From the NCBI GenBank assembly GCA_034416335.1, contig DAOULV010000020.1, forward strand, positions 1 to 25,883: a DNA stretch of 25,883 nucleotides. Direction: 5' to 3'. Position numbers and translations under genes: made by a program. Numbering within the stretch: position 1 is the first letter of the stretch; each line of letters begins with the position of its first letter. Below are positions 14,052 to 21,747 of this stretch, one piece after another. The DNA is from MGML01 sp034416335 (GTDB lineage: Bacteria > Chloroflexota > Dehalococcoidia > Dehalococcoidales > UBA2162). The notes beneath the pieces were generated by a model. That model saw nothing but the letters and a program-made list of their open reading frames with translations. It did no database searches and was not told the origin of the DNA.

Positions 14052-14867
14052 ATGCCATACGTTACTAATCAGGGAATTCGTATTCACTATGAAGTGGAAG
14101 GGCGAGGACCGCCGCTGGTACTTATGACCGGTTTTGCTGGAACAATGGAGGATTGGCAATTCTTTGGCTACACCCAAGTATTAAGTAAAAACTACCAACT
14201 TATTCTTGTTGACCCACGGGGACGTGGTGCCAGTGACATATCTCATGACGTTGGGGATTATACACCTAAGCTGATGGTTGATGATGTGGTGGCTATTCTA
14301 GATGATCTTAAAATCAATAAAGCCCACTATTTCGGTTACTCTATGGGAGGGATGATAGGATGGCGTATCTGTATCCATGCTTCTGAACGCTTCCTCTCCT
14401 TGATTCTCGGAGGTTCTAGATACCCACTTGGAGGGCGAGAAGAGATGAATGATAGCAATGTCGCAACTGCAATTCCAATGGGCTTGCAGATGGCTCTTAA
14501 GGAGGCACCCGACCAGCCTATGGAGTTTTTTGTGACTGCTATGGAGAAAAACATGGGCGCCCAATATCCACCCGACCGTCGAGCCCAGATGTTAGCGCTT
14601 GATGCCAAAGCACTCATTGCCTGTTTTGAGAGTTGGGTAGGAGAGATAGTACCTAAGGGTGAAGAAGTTCTACCTCAGTTAACTTTACCGTGTCTTATTT
14701 TTACAGGTGAGGCCGACCCGTGGTGCTCGAAGGCTAAGGAATGCGCCAACCTCATGCCTAATGCAACCTTCTTTTCCATACCGGATGTCGGGCATGAAGC
14801 TATAGGTCGTAGTGACCTTGTGTTGCCACATATCACAAAGTTCCTTGCTGATGTCAGTAAAAAATAG
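14052..14867 (+). CDS. Alpha/beta-hydrolase
   Basis: This 271-residue protein has the classical fold. The oxyanion strand is PLVLMTGFAG. The nucleophile elbow GYSMGG puts Ser97 as catalytic residue; D222 (GEADPW) and H248 (DVGHEAI) complete the triad. The cap is short. There is no signal peptide, so it should be cytoplasmic. It belongs to the esterase/3-oxoadipate enol-lactonase-like group, but substrate cannot be read; a C-C hydrolase or lactonase acting on an aromatic-derived ring product is possible given the SRPBCC partner. It starts 2 bases after the SRPBCC stop. No terminator follows closely. Confidence 0.92.
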   Translation: MPYVTNQGIRIHYEVEGRGPPLVLMTGFAGTMEDWQFFGYTQVLSKNYQLILVDPRGRGASDISHDVGDYTPKLMVDDVVAILDDLKINKAHYFGYSMGGMIGWRICIHASERFLSLILGGSRYPLGGREEMNDSNVATAIPMGLQMALKEAPDQPMEFFVTAMEKNMGAQYPPDRRAQMLALDAKALIACFESWVGEIVPKGEEVLPQLTLPCLIFTGEADPWCSKAKECANLMPNATFFSIPDVGHEAIGRSDLVLPHITKFLADVSKK

Positions 14868-15241
14868 ACAAAACATTGTTTTAGGCAGTATTAAAACAGG
14901 CCCTGTCTTGATAGAAAGAAAGTGGTTTGATAACTACGGTTTCATATAATTATACAATTCTGGAACTGAATAAATAATTGGTGTACCACCGGGATTTTCT
15001 CCTTCTTCTCAAACAGGAGTTCGGGAACTGTCGCCCAAGGCCCACCCTAGCAGACTCGAACTCTATTGATACTACTTTCTTAATATAGTAAAGAATTATC
15101 ACTTCCTTTTCCGTTTTACAGTCTGTCCAGATTGATTATCCATCTTACCAGAGAAAGGAATGCCACTGGTCGGATTATCCGTTCGATAGGGGGACGGAAG
15201 AGGGTGAGGTAAAAAATAATTATCGTATACAACGGCAACCG
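14868..15241. other. Gene-poor stretch between the hydrolase gene and the response-regulator operon
   Basis: It contains the second 30-bp repeat (15003-15032) and AT-rich sequence. Minus-strand frames here are open (for example 15238-15116, 40 codons, TTG, hydrophobic), but they have no ribosome binding site, so I do not call them. No promoter or RNA gene was recognised. Confidence 0.5.
15003..15032. repeat. 30-bp direct repeat, copy 2
   Basis: It differs from 13225-13254 at one base. The minus-strand frame reads WATVPELLFEKKEKIPVVHQ and has an in-frame stop just upstream, so this copy is a fragment. The two copies bracket the SRPBCC + hydrolase unit. Confidence 0.8.
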
Positions 15242-15269
15242 AAAAAAAGGAGCACCTCGAAGGTGCTCC
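15242..15269 (-). terminator. Rho-independent terminator of the response-regulator operon
   Basis: A 9-bp perfect stem GGAGCACCT (15249-15257) / AGGTGCTCC (15261-15269) with a 3-base loop is followed, on the minus strand, by seven T residues (15242-15248). It lies 31 bp after the last response-regulator stop. Confidence 0.93.
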
Positions 15270-15299
15270 CTGCATTATGCTATATGGTCCTGTGTTCAG

Positions 15300-15992
15300 C
15301 TAAAGATTATCCGCAAACTGATATCCGACCCTCGGAATGGTCAAAATATACGCCGGATTCAGAGGGTCGGGCTCGATTTTTGTCCGCAGGCGCCGGACGA
15401 ACACATGAAGGTACTGTGTGTCGTCGCGGTATTCCTGACCCCATACTTTGTTGAGCAAATGAGTATGGGTAAGGACCTTCCCCGGATTAAGCACGAACTC
15501 CTGCAGAAGGTTATACTCGGTGGGTGTCAGCCTGATTTCATTATCGGCAACAGTAACTCGTCTCTGCATGAAATTCACACTCAAATTACCGGCGGTATAC
15601 GACGATTGTGCCGGCGTCGCGGCAGCTTCGACCCTCCGCATCACCGCTCTCACCCTGGCTATCAGTTCACCCGCTCCGAACGGTTTCGTAACATAATCGT
15701 CAGCCCCCAGGTCCAGGCATTTCACCTTATCGCTTTCGTCACCCAGCGCGCTCAACATTATTATAGGCACCTGCGACCATTCGCGAATACGCCTGCACAC
15801 CTCGAATCCGTCGGTCGTGGGCATCATTATATCCAGTATCACGAGGTCCGGAAGCTCCTTTTCGAATGTTTTCAGGCCTTCTTCTCCGTTTGTCGCCATG
15901 ACTACATCGTAATCATTGGCTTCGAGATTAGCCTTAAGGAACTTCACAATGCTCAGTTCATCATCTATTACCAGGACTTTCGTTTTTTTCAT
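15300..15992 (-). CDS. OmpR/PhoB-family response regulator
   Basis: From ATG 15992 this is a 230-residue protein (a GTG at 16001 adds MND). The receiver domain has the acidic pair in VLVIDDE, the phospho-acceptor Asp in LVILDIMMP (D54 from this start) and the Lys in YVTKPFGAGELIARV. The C-terminal winged helix (TPTEYNLLQEFVLNPGKVLTHTHLLNKVWG, HVFVRRLRTKIE, RVGYQF) binds DNA. It is closest in style to KdpE/PhoB proteins. It is last of four response-regulator genes in one operon. No sensor kinase is in the window. Confidence 0.95.
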   Translation of the reverse strand: MKKTKVLVIDDELSIVKFLKANLEANDYDVVMATNGEEGLKTFEKELPDLVILDIMMPTTDGFEVCRRIREWSQVPIIMLSALGDESDKVKCLDLGADDYVTKPFGAGELIARVRAVMRRVEAAATPAQSSYTAGNLSVNFMQRRVTVADNEIRLTPTEYNLLQEFVLNPGKVLTHTHLLNKVWGQEYRDDTQYLHVFVRRLRTKIEPDPLNPAYILTIPRVGYQFADNL

Positions 15993-16037
15993 ATCATTCA
16001 CTACTTATCCGTATTCACATTCGAGGAATGAGTTACC

Positions 16038-16676
16038 TTACTTCGATTGCCGGCTCAGGATTTTAAGCAGCGCGTCTCTGAAATCATCGACCGAAGATAA
16101 AGGTTCCTGTAATTCCGGAGGTAATCTTCTTAACAGGTTCTTGACTCCGCCGGGTTTTTTCTCCGACATTTTATACAGTAATGTATGCTCTCTTGCCAGG
16201 GTCTCCATCAGGTCGGAAAACTGCTGTTGTAATTGTTCGGTCTGTTCTACAACCTTCTTTTCGAGTTCGGTTCTGTGCTTGTCCTCTTCAAGGTCAGCGT
16301 GTTTACGCACCAGTGATTCCCGTATCTTCCTGACTGCGTCTTCCGGCATAAACGGCTTGGTTATATAATCATATGCCCCTAACTTCATCGCTTCGACTGC
16401 CGTCTGGACGTCGGTGATTGCCGTAATCATAATCGGGCATACTTCGGGACGATTTAGTGACAGCCACTCCAGCACCTCCATACCCGTCATGCCGGGCATC
16501 GATATATCCAGCAGCGCAACATCGAAATACTGGTTACTGACCATATCCATCGCTTCTTTTCCATCGGAAGCTATCAGTACGTTATACTGGGCGTTTTCAA
16601 GAATTCGCTGCAGGAGTATTCGTATGCTATCGTCATCATCCGCTACAAGCGCCGTTATCTTCTGATGAGCCATCAT
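16038..16676 (-). CDS. Response regulator with C-terminal coiled coil
   Basis: In this 212-residue protein, residues 1-125 are a full receiver (ADDDDSIRILL, phospho-acceptor Asp in DVALLDISMPG, YDYITKPF). About residues 125-175 are a predicted coiled coil (HADLEEDKHRTELEKKVVEQ, then QLQQQFSDLMETL), and a short helical tail follows with no known output domain. The linker is the same type that follows the receiver in the neighbouring HD-GYP protein, so this may be a heterodimer partner or a CheY-like protein with a dimerising tail. Start: ATG ATG at 16676/16673, with AAGGAAGG just upstream; the second ATG is better spaced. Confidence 0.9.
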   Translation of the reverse strand: MMAHQKITALVADDDDSIRILLQRILENAQYNVLIASDGKEAMDMVSNQYFDVALLDISMPGMTGMEVLEWLSLNRPEVCPIMITAITDVQTAVEAMKLGAYDYITKPFMPEDAVRKIRESLVRKHADLEEDKHRTELEKKVVEQTEQLQQQFSDLMETLAREHTLLYKMSEKKPGGVKNLLRRLPPELQEPLSSVDDFRDALLKILSRQSK

Positions 16677-16723
16677 ACACCTTCCTTCGGATTACATCCC
16701 CTTAACCGAATTTTGAAAAAATC

Positions 16724-17728
16724 CTATATATTGTCTTTACATCTTAAAAATGCGTCGACCACTTCGGGGTCGAACTGTGTATCCTTGCACCTGATTAACT
16801 CTGCACAGGCAGCTTCGTCGCTCATTGCCTTTCGGTAAGGCCGCTCGGACGTCATAGCCTCGTATGCATCCGCCACCGCAAGTATACGCGCTCCGAGTGG
16901 TATCTGGTAACCCCTCAATGTGTCGGGGTATCCGCAGCCGTTAAAATAACCGTGATGGTGTCTGATATATGTGAGTATTTCGGGATCGTCCGCTACCGGC
17001 CCCATGATATGCTCGCCCATCTCGGGGTGTTTCTGCACCTGCATGTATTCTTCTTCTGTAAGTCCCGAAGGTTTATTAAGAATCGATTCCTGTACGCCTA
17101 TCTTCCCAATATCATGCACCAGTCCAGCCAGGACGACCTTGTCGATACTCTCCTGCGGAAGGTGCAGTTCTCTGGCAATTGCCGCCGAAATCTCGGCAAC
17201 TCTTTGCGAATGGCCGCTGGTATATTCGTCTTTGGCTTCCAGAGCATATACGAGGGCACGTATCGTATTAATAAAAGAACCTCGTATGCGTCCTGCCTGT
17301 TCAATAATCTTTTCTTCAAGGTGATCGCGGTATTCTTTGACTTCCAGTTCCAGCCGGCGTTTCTCGATAGCCCGTTTTACGATGAAAGCGAGCTCATCTG
17401 CATTAAAAGGTTTGGAGATGAAATCATAGGCGCCCCGCCTCATAGCTTCGACTGCGGTAGCGGTATCGGTAGTGGCGGTAGCCATCACAACCGCAGTGTC
17501 GGGATATTTACTCTTTATCTCGGGCAGTACTTCCAGACCGGAGCGGCCCGGCATCCTGATATCAAGAATGATAAGACTGACAAGAGTTTCAGCCAGCTTT
17601 TCAAGTGCATCTTCGGCGCTGACAGCCTCAATACATTGATATCCGTTCTGGTTCAGCGTCTTGAACAGAATTTTTCTTATCGATTTCTCGTCATCGACGA
17701 TAAGTATTGTATCCTGATTATCCGTCAT
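16724..17728 (-). CDS. Response regulator with HD-GYP domain (c-di-GMP phosphodiesterase type)
   Basis: There are 334 residues. The receiver has D12, D13 and phospho-acceptor D56, plus FISKPF. A coiled linker (about 125-150) follows, then an HD-GYP domain (about 155-330) with GHSQRVAEIS, the metal pair HD in LVHDIGKIGV and ADAYEAMTSERPYRKA. The GYP motif itself reads HHHGYFNGCGYP; the Glu and Asp of the more common HHExxDGxGYP are Gly and Asn, as sometimes seen in RpfG-like proteins of this lineage. The protein may hydrolyse c-di-GMP or act as a binding regulator. Ribosome binding site AAGGACA precedes ATG 17728. It lies 47 bp after the first regulator gene of the operon. Confidence 0.94.
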   Translation of the reverse strand: MTDNQDTILIVDDEKSIRKILFKTLNQNGYQCIEAVSAEDALEKLAETLVSLIILDIRMPGRSGLEVLPEIKSKYPDTAVVMATATTDTATAVEAMRRGAYDFISKPFNADELAFIVKRAIEKRRLELEVKEYRDHLEEKIIEQAGRIRGSFINTIRALVYALEAKDEYTSGHSQRVAEISAAIARELHLPQESIDKVVLAGLVHDIGKIGVQESILNKPSGLTEEEYMQVQKHPEMGEHIMGPVADDPEILTYIRHHHGYFNGCGYPDTLRGYQIPLGARILAVADAYEAMTSERPYRKAMSDEAACAELIRCKDTQFDPEVVDAFLRCKDNI

Positions 17729-17776
17729 TCTTTGTCCTTACCGTTTCCGATATATATTATAGCACTCCCTTTATTA

Positions 17777-18460
17777 TCATCTGGGACTGAAGAAACTGTA
17801 ACCCTTTCCCCGTTTGCTTCGGATTATCCTGGGCGGATCATCCCTCAGCTTAAGTCTTAATCTCCTGATATAAGTCCTGATGCGGTTGTTATCCGGAAAT
17901 ACTTCGCCCCATACCGCCTGTGAAATATCCTCGCTGCTTACTATATCCCCCGGATTATTCATCAGCTTGAACAGTACCTGTGCTTCGTTAGGTGTCAACC
18001 TTTCCGTGACATCGTTATAACTCACTTCATTCCTTGAGAGATTTAAACTTACTTTCCCCTGTACCAGAACAGGGCTCTGGTCGGCGACCTGTGAAAGATT
18101 AACCCTGCGGATAACGGAATTCACCCTGGCGATAAGGTCTCTTGGCTTGAAAGGCTTGACGATGTAGTCGTCGGCCCCTGTTTCCAGTCCGAGTATCTGC
18201 TCTTCTTCTTTCTCTCTTACCGTGAGGACTATCACCGGGACTGATGAAAACGAGCGTATATTCTGTAGTACGTCGAATCCGCTCATATCGGGGAGGTTAA
18301 TATCGAGAATTACGATATCGATAGATTTAGAATTAATCACATCGATACCTTTCTTCCCTTCGGTAACTTTATAAATCGTTACATCGGGCCACCTTAGTTG
18401 GAAACATAGTGAAACCGCTTCGGCAACGTTAACATCGTCTTCGATTATTAAAGCTTTCAT
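17777..18460 (-). CDS. OmpR-family response regulator, first gene of the operon
   Basis: I start it at ATG 18460 (227 residues) because GAGGT lies 9 bases upstream and the product then begins MKALIIEDD, as receivers do. A longer GTG start at 18520 would add 20 unlikely residues. The receiver has Asp in IVILDINLPDMSG and Lys in YIVKPFKPRDLIARV. The winged helix includes TPNEAQVLFKLMNNPGDIVS, IRTYIRRLRLKLRD and GKGYSF. It is a DNA-binding regulator whose cognate kinase is not in the window. It is followed at 48 bp by the HD-GYP gene. Confidence 0.94.
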   Translation of the reverse strand: MKALIIEDDVNVAEAVSLCFQLRWPDVTIYKVTEGKKGIDVINSKSIDIVILDINLPDMSGFDVLQNIRSFSSVPVIVLTVREKEEEQILGLETGADDYIVKPFKPRDLIARVNSVIRRVNLSQVADQSPVLVQGKVSLNLSRNEVSYNDVTERLTPNEAQVLFKLMNNPGDIVSSEDISQAVWGEVFPDNNRIRTYIRRLRLKLRDDPPRIIRSKRGKGYSFFSPR

Positions 18461-18553
18461 TTGTTTTACCTCGCCTGTCATTCCGGCTGTTCTGATATTT
18501 TCGGTTGTCTCATTGTACACGGTCTTATGTCCGGCTGAATATCCGGTGTACGA

Positions 18554-18583
18554 ATCGTAACCGGAAATTATGACTTATGTCAA
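18554..18583 (-). promoter_or_regulatory. Probable sigma70 promoter of the response-regulator operon
   Basis: On the minus strand, TTGACA (18578-18583) is followed after 18 bp by TACGAT (18554-18559). The transcript would start about 87 nt before ATG 18460. Confidence 0.5.
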
Positions 18584-18675
18584 GAGAGGCCGTTTTTGGT
18601 ATTATTCGGTTTTGGTTGTGAACAAGGAGAGACAATCACACCTATGAAATACTCAGAATGAATGTGCGAAGTGGC

Positions 18676-19563
18676 TTATTTATCGAGGCGTTTGATAATC
18701 GCGTTAAGAATAACACCGGTGAAAATACTGAGCGTGCCCAGCGTCACAAGCAGCATGCAGAGTAATGCGGTTCCGGTAGCGAATACACTCGAACCATAAT
18801 ATGTCTGCAGAACCCCGATGCCTGCAATAATTCCCAGGATTACCAGTATTCCACCGATAACGCTGAAGAATAATAATGGCCGCCTCTCCGAGATAAATAT
18901 AAAAATGCGGCTCAGATTACCCAGTCCATGAATAATCGGGTTCTGCGAAGAACTGACATCTTCATACGATACCGATATCGGGACTTCGGATATCTTCAGT
19001 CCCCTGTGAGAAGCCTCGGATATTATCTCGGCCGATATCGCCATTCCCTGCTGCTTTAGTTCCATTTCTGCTATCGCTTTTCTCGAATACGCTCTGAAAC
19101 CTGATTCTGTGTCCGACAGGTTCTGTCGCGACGCAATATTGGTAAATTTCGCCAGGACTTTTTGCCCCAGCCGCCTGTATCCTGGTATCGCTTCCCTGTG
19201 TAATTGTCTCGAACCTATGACAACGTCCGATCCTGACCGGACGGCTTCGATAAGCTGTGGAATTTCATCCGGATTATGCTGGGCGTCGGCATCGATTATC
19301 ACCAGGATATCCGCATTGCGTTTCCCGGCTTCAGTCAGTATCGTTTGTATTGCGGCGCCGTATCCCCTGTTTTCACCATGCTCTATCACTTCGGCGCCTG
19401 CCAGCCCGGCGATTCTGGTGGTATTATCGGTGCTGCCGTCATTCACGACTATCACCTTATCGGCATATTCCCGTGCCTGGAGAACGACGCTGGCTACAGC
19501 CCTCTCCTCGTTATAGGCGGGTAAACCGATGATTATATTATCCTGAGACCTTTTATCTACCAT
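18676..19563 (-). CDS. Glycosyltransferase family 2, dolichyl/polyprenyl-phosphate mannosyltransferase-like, membrane-anchored
   Basis: There are 295 residues. The GT-A domain (about 8-225) has IIIGLPAYNEERAVASVV, the metal-binding DADAQHNPDE and a SGFRAYSRKA acceptor region. Two C-terminal hydrophobic helices (about 230-252 and 263-288) anchor it to the membrane. It should transfer a sugar from a nucleotide donor to a polyprenyl phosphate at the cytoplasmic face for cell-envelope glycans. The ATG at 19563 has a purine run (AAAAAAGGG) that sits very close to it, so initiation may be inefficient. It is divergent from the metallophosphoesterase gene. Confidence 0.93.
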   Translation of the reverse strand: MVDKRSQDNIIIGLPAYNEERAVASVVLQAREYADKVIVVNDGSTDNTTRIAGLAGAEVIEHGENRGYGAAIQTILTEAGKRNADILVIIDADAQHNPDEIPQLIEAVRSGSDVVIGSRQLHREAIPGYRRLGQKVLAKFTNIASRQNLSDTESGFRAYSRKAIAEMELKQQGMAISAEIISEASHRGLKISEVPISVSYEDVSSSQNPIIHGLGNLSRIFIFISERRPLLFFSVIGGILVILGIIAGIGVLQTYYGSSVFATGTALLCMLLVTLGTLSIFTGVILNAIIKRLDK

Positions 19564-19663
19564 ACCCTTTTTTCAATCCGTCACTGTGGAGTTAATAATA
19601 GCATAATTTCACATAAATCTACATAGGTATCCCGTAATTTACCCTCTGTCCGGAGGCTATTCT

Positions 19664-19693
19664 TTGACATTGATACCGGTGTATGACTAGAAT
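19664..19693 (+). promoter_or_regulatory. Promoter placing transcription start at the metallophosphoesterase ATG
   Basis: TTGACA (19664-19669) and TAGAAT (19688-19693, 5/6) are 18 bp apart. The expected start point is 19700-19702, so the message from ATG 19702 would be leaderless; no Shine-Dalgarno is present. Confidence 0.55.
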
Positions 19694-19701
19694 TAAGCAG
19701 T

Positions 19702-20220
19702 ATGCGAATTGGGCTTCTCACTGACACCCACATTGCCTGGGAAGAAAAACATCTGCCCCCGAAAGTGATTGATATATTCCGGGGAGTCGATCTCATTCTC
19801 CACGCGGGAGACATCTATGCACATTCCGTCCTGGATGAGCTTGAGGAAATTGCTCCCGTGCTGGCGGCATACGGAGACGACGATTATCCCAGCGACGATG
19901 AACGGCTAAAAGACAAACATATCCTTGAGATTGACGGCAACAGGATATGGGTTATCCACGAAGGCCCTTATCTTCCCCTGGCCGAACCGTGGATGACGAA
20001 ATGGTGGCAGAGGCGGTCGACGCCCGGCGAACCCGGATACGGTAAACCGGATATAATCATCTCCGGTCACGAACACAGCCCCCGTATCGAACAGGCCGAT
20101 GGAATTCTCTGCATTAATTCCGGCAGCCCGAACCTGCTGAATTACCGGCGTGGCCCGGGTACCGTGGGAATCCTTGAAATTGCAGAAGGCAAAGCTGAAG
20201 CGCAGATAATCCGGCTGTAA
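19702..20220 (+). CDS. YfcE/MJ0936-type metallophosphoesterase
   Basis: This 172-residue protein has the calcineurin-like fold. Metal ligands are D8 and H10 (TDTH), D37 (HAGDIY), H86 (VIHEG), and H123 and H125 (SGHEH). The usual GN-x-D motif reads GDDD (58-61), with Asp in place of the bridging Asn; this should change metal binding and may lower or alter activity. The family hydrolyses small phosphodiesters; natural substrates are mostly unknown. It ends 21 bp before the convergent nadA stop, with only a weak hairpin (CTTCC/GGAAG) between. Confidence 0.9.
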   Translation: MRIGLLTDTHIAWEEKHLPPKVIDIFRGVDLILHAGDIYAHSVLDELEEIAPVLAAYGDDDYPSDDERLKDKHILEIDGNRIWVIHEGPYLPLAEPWMTKWWQRRSTPGEPGYGKPDIIISGHEHSPRIEQADGILCINSGSPNLLNYRRGPGTVGILEIAEGKAEAQIIRL

Positions 20221-20241
20221 ACCTTCCCCGATAACGGAAGC

Positions 20242-21165
20242 CTATTCGTCCATCCTGGCAAGCATTGCATCCACTACCGGTTTTGCCTTGGCGCGTATTT
20301 CTTCGGGTATTTCGATTACCGGCCCCATATTCTCGAGCGACCAAAGTAGGGTTTCGGGAGTGACCAGCTTCATGGTAGCACACTCTCCGAGTTCGGACGC
20401 AGCGATAAACGTCTTGTCAGGATTTTCTTTCTGCAGGCGGTGGATAATCCCCACTTCGGCGGCAACTATTATTTCCTTCGCATCCGTTTCACGAGCGAAT
20501 TCGACTATTCCCCCGGTGCCGGCTATAGCGTCCGCCAGCGCTTTTACTTGCGGGACACACTGTGTGTGGGCTATGACTTTGGCATCCGGATGTTCTTCTT
20601 TACGTGCCTTGATATCTTCCGGCCTTATCTTGACGATGGGGGAACAGTAGCCTGGCCATAACACCAGCTCCCTGCCCGTCTGTGTCGCTACGTAATCGCC
20701 CATGTACTGGTCCGGGATATACATCAGTTCCTTGTCGACGGGAAAATCTTCTACTACTTTGATAGCGTCGGTCTCCGCGTAACATATATCTATGGCTGTT
20801 TTCACTTCCGCCGTGGTGTTCATATAGCATGCCACCGTCGCATCCGGATATGTCTCTTTCCTTGTCTGGAGACGTTCGAGCGTAATCATATTCGAGAGAG
20901 TACAGCCGGCATTCAGGTCGGGCAGGATAACCGTCTTATCCGGGCAGGCAAGAGCAATGGTCTCCGCCATACAGGTCACGCCGCCCACGATAATCACATC
21001 GGCGTCGGATTCCACCGCTTTTTTGGTCATCTCCAGGGCGTCACCGACGAAATCGGCGATGTCCTGAGTTTCGCCAATCTGGTAGTTATGCGCTAAAATA
21101 ACGGCGTTCTTCTCTTTTTTCAGCTTATTTATCTTTTCGACTATTCCTGAGTCAGTATTATCCAA
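20242..21165 (-). CDS. nadA: Quinolinate synthase A
   Basis: This 307-residue NadA joins iminoaspartate and dihydroxyacetone phosphate to give quinolinate for NAD synthesis, in the cytoplasm. Three cluster Cys are evident by position: C88 (DLNAGC), C174 (LWPGYC) and C262 (ELGEC), which bind one oxygen-sensitive [4Fe-4S]. Family motifs HNYQ (26-29), YMNTTAEVK and AHTQC are present. The start is TTG at 21165 with AGGAGG 10 bases upstream; no ATG fits. nadB and nadC are not adjacent, so the aspartate-oxidising partner is elsewhere or is an aspartate dehydrogenase. Confidence 0.96.
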   Translation of the reverse strand: MDNTDSGIVEKINKLKKEKNAVILAHNYQIGETQDIADFVGDALEMTKKAVESDADVIIVGGVTCMAETIALACPDKTVILPDLNAGCTLSNMITLERLQTRKETYPDATVACYMNTTAEVKTAIDICYAETDAIKVVEDFPVDKELMYIPDQYMGDYVATQTGRELVLWPGYCSPIVKIRPEDIKARKEEHPDAKVIAHTQCVPQVKALADAIAGTGGIVEFARETDAKEIIVAAEVGIIHRLQKENPDKTFIAASELGECATMKLVTPETLLWSLENMGPVIEIPEEIRAKAKPVVDAMLARMDE

Positions 21166-21378
21166 TTCCCGGTGTCCTCCTTTTACACTTGACTACCGCT
21201 GTAACCGTCCCTGAAATAATTCCGGACATGGGAGAGGCTGAGTGGCTGCATAATATTTTAGCATAATTCGTACGGCGACCTGAAATCAAATACGCCTGAA
21301 ATTATTACTGTTTCCGGCTTAAAAGATGACAGGTATCCATCCGCAATCGGCTGTAAAAAGAACCTGATATAACATAAA

Positions 21379-21407
21379 TTGACACTGAACCCGAGAGCGT
21401 GTTAAAT
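21379..21407 (+). promoter_or_regulatory. Sigma70-type promoter of the small coiled-coil gene
   Basis: TTGACA (21379-21384), a 17-bp spacer and TTAAAT (21402-21407, 4/6). The ribosome binding site AGGA follows, 9 bases before ATG 21427. The rest of the divergent gap to nadA (21166-21378) shows nothing else I can support. Confidence 0.55.
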
Positions 21408-21426
21408 TTTACTAGGAAAACTGAAA

Positions 21427-21648
21427 ATGAATGAATTGGAACTTCTTCAACAAATTACTGACAAACGTAGCGAACTCGAAAGGAACCGCGGCGCAAACGT
21501 AAGCAGTTCCCTGTTGAAACTCCAGGAAGAAGAAATCAGAGAACTGGAGTACATTTTTGCCAGCGGCGACCAGAAACGTCTCGAAATGCGGTTCTTCATG
21601 GACCAGTGCGACAAGACTAAAGAAGACAACATCCCCGAAGAAATTTAA
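21427..21648 (+). CDS. Small coiled-coil hypothetical protein
   Basis: This 73-residue protein is highly charged and helical throughout, with heptad-like spacing (LELLQQITDKRSELER, then LLKLQEEEIRELEYIF). There is no family match, signal or membrane segment. It has its own promoter and ribosome binding site and is followed by a hairpin terminator, so it is a stand-alone transcript. It could be a small regulator or assembly factor; function is unknown. Confidence 0.7.
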   Translation: MNELELLQQITDKRSELERNRGANVSSSLLKLQEEEIRELEYIFASGDQKRLEMRFFMDQCDKTKEDNIPEEI

Positions 21649-21683
21649 GCCTGAACGGGTTTCCTATGAGAATTCGCACTGAC

Positions 21684-21710
21684 AGTTATCTGCATAAGAT
21701 AACTCTTTTT
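21684..21710 (+). terminator. Rho-independent terminator of the small coiled-coil gene
   Basis: Stem AGTTATCT (21684-21691) / AGATAACT (21697-21704), loop GCATA, then CTTTTT. The stem is AT-rich, so termination may be partial and allow read-through into the AAA+ gene 37 bp later. Confidence 0.65.
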
Positions 21711-21747
21711 ATTAACGCAGCCTCGTTTCAGAAGGGATAATCGGTTA

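Noticed and set aside
15116..15238. Minus-strand 40-codon hydrophobic frame with TTG start
   Set aside because: No ribosome binding site, and it starts directly after the operon terminator; another frame is open over the same bases.
15405..16031. Plus-strand frame of 208 codons
   Set aside because: Antisense to an OmpR-type response regulator with full motifs; composition is His/Arg-rich and not protein-like.
16952..17860. Plus-strand frame of 302 codons
   Set aside because: Antisense to the HD-GYP response regulator; Phe/Cys-rich composition and no family motifs.
18623..18663. Ribosome-site-like AAGGAGAG followed by a five-codon plus-strand frame (MKYSE)
   Set aside because: Too short to support, with no gene behind it on that strand.
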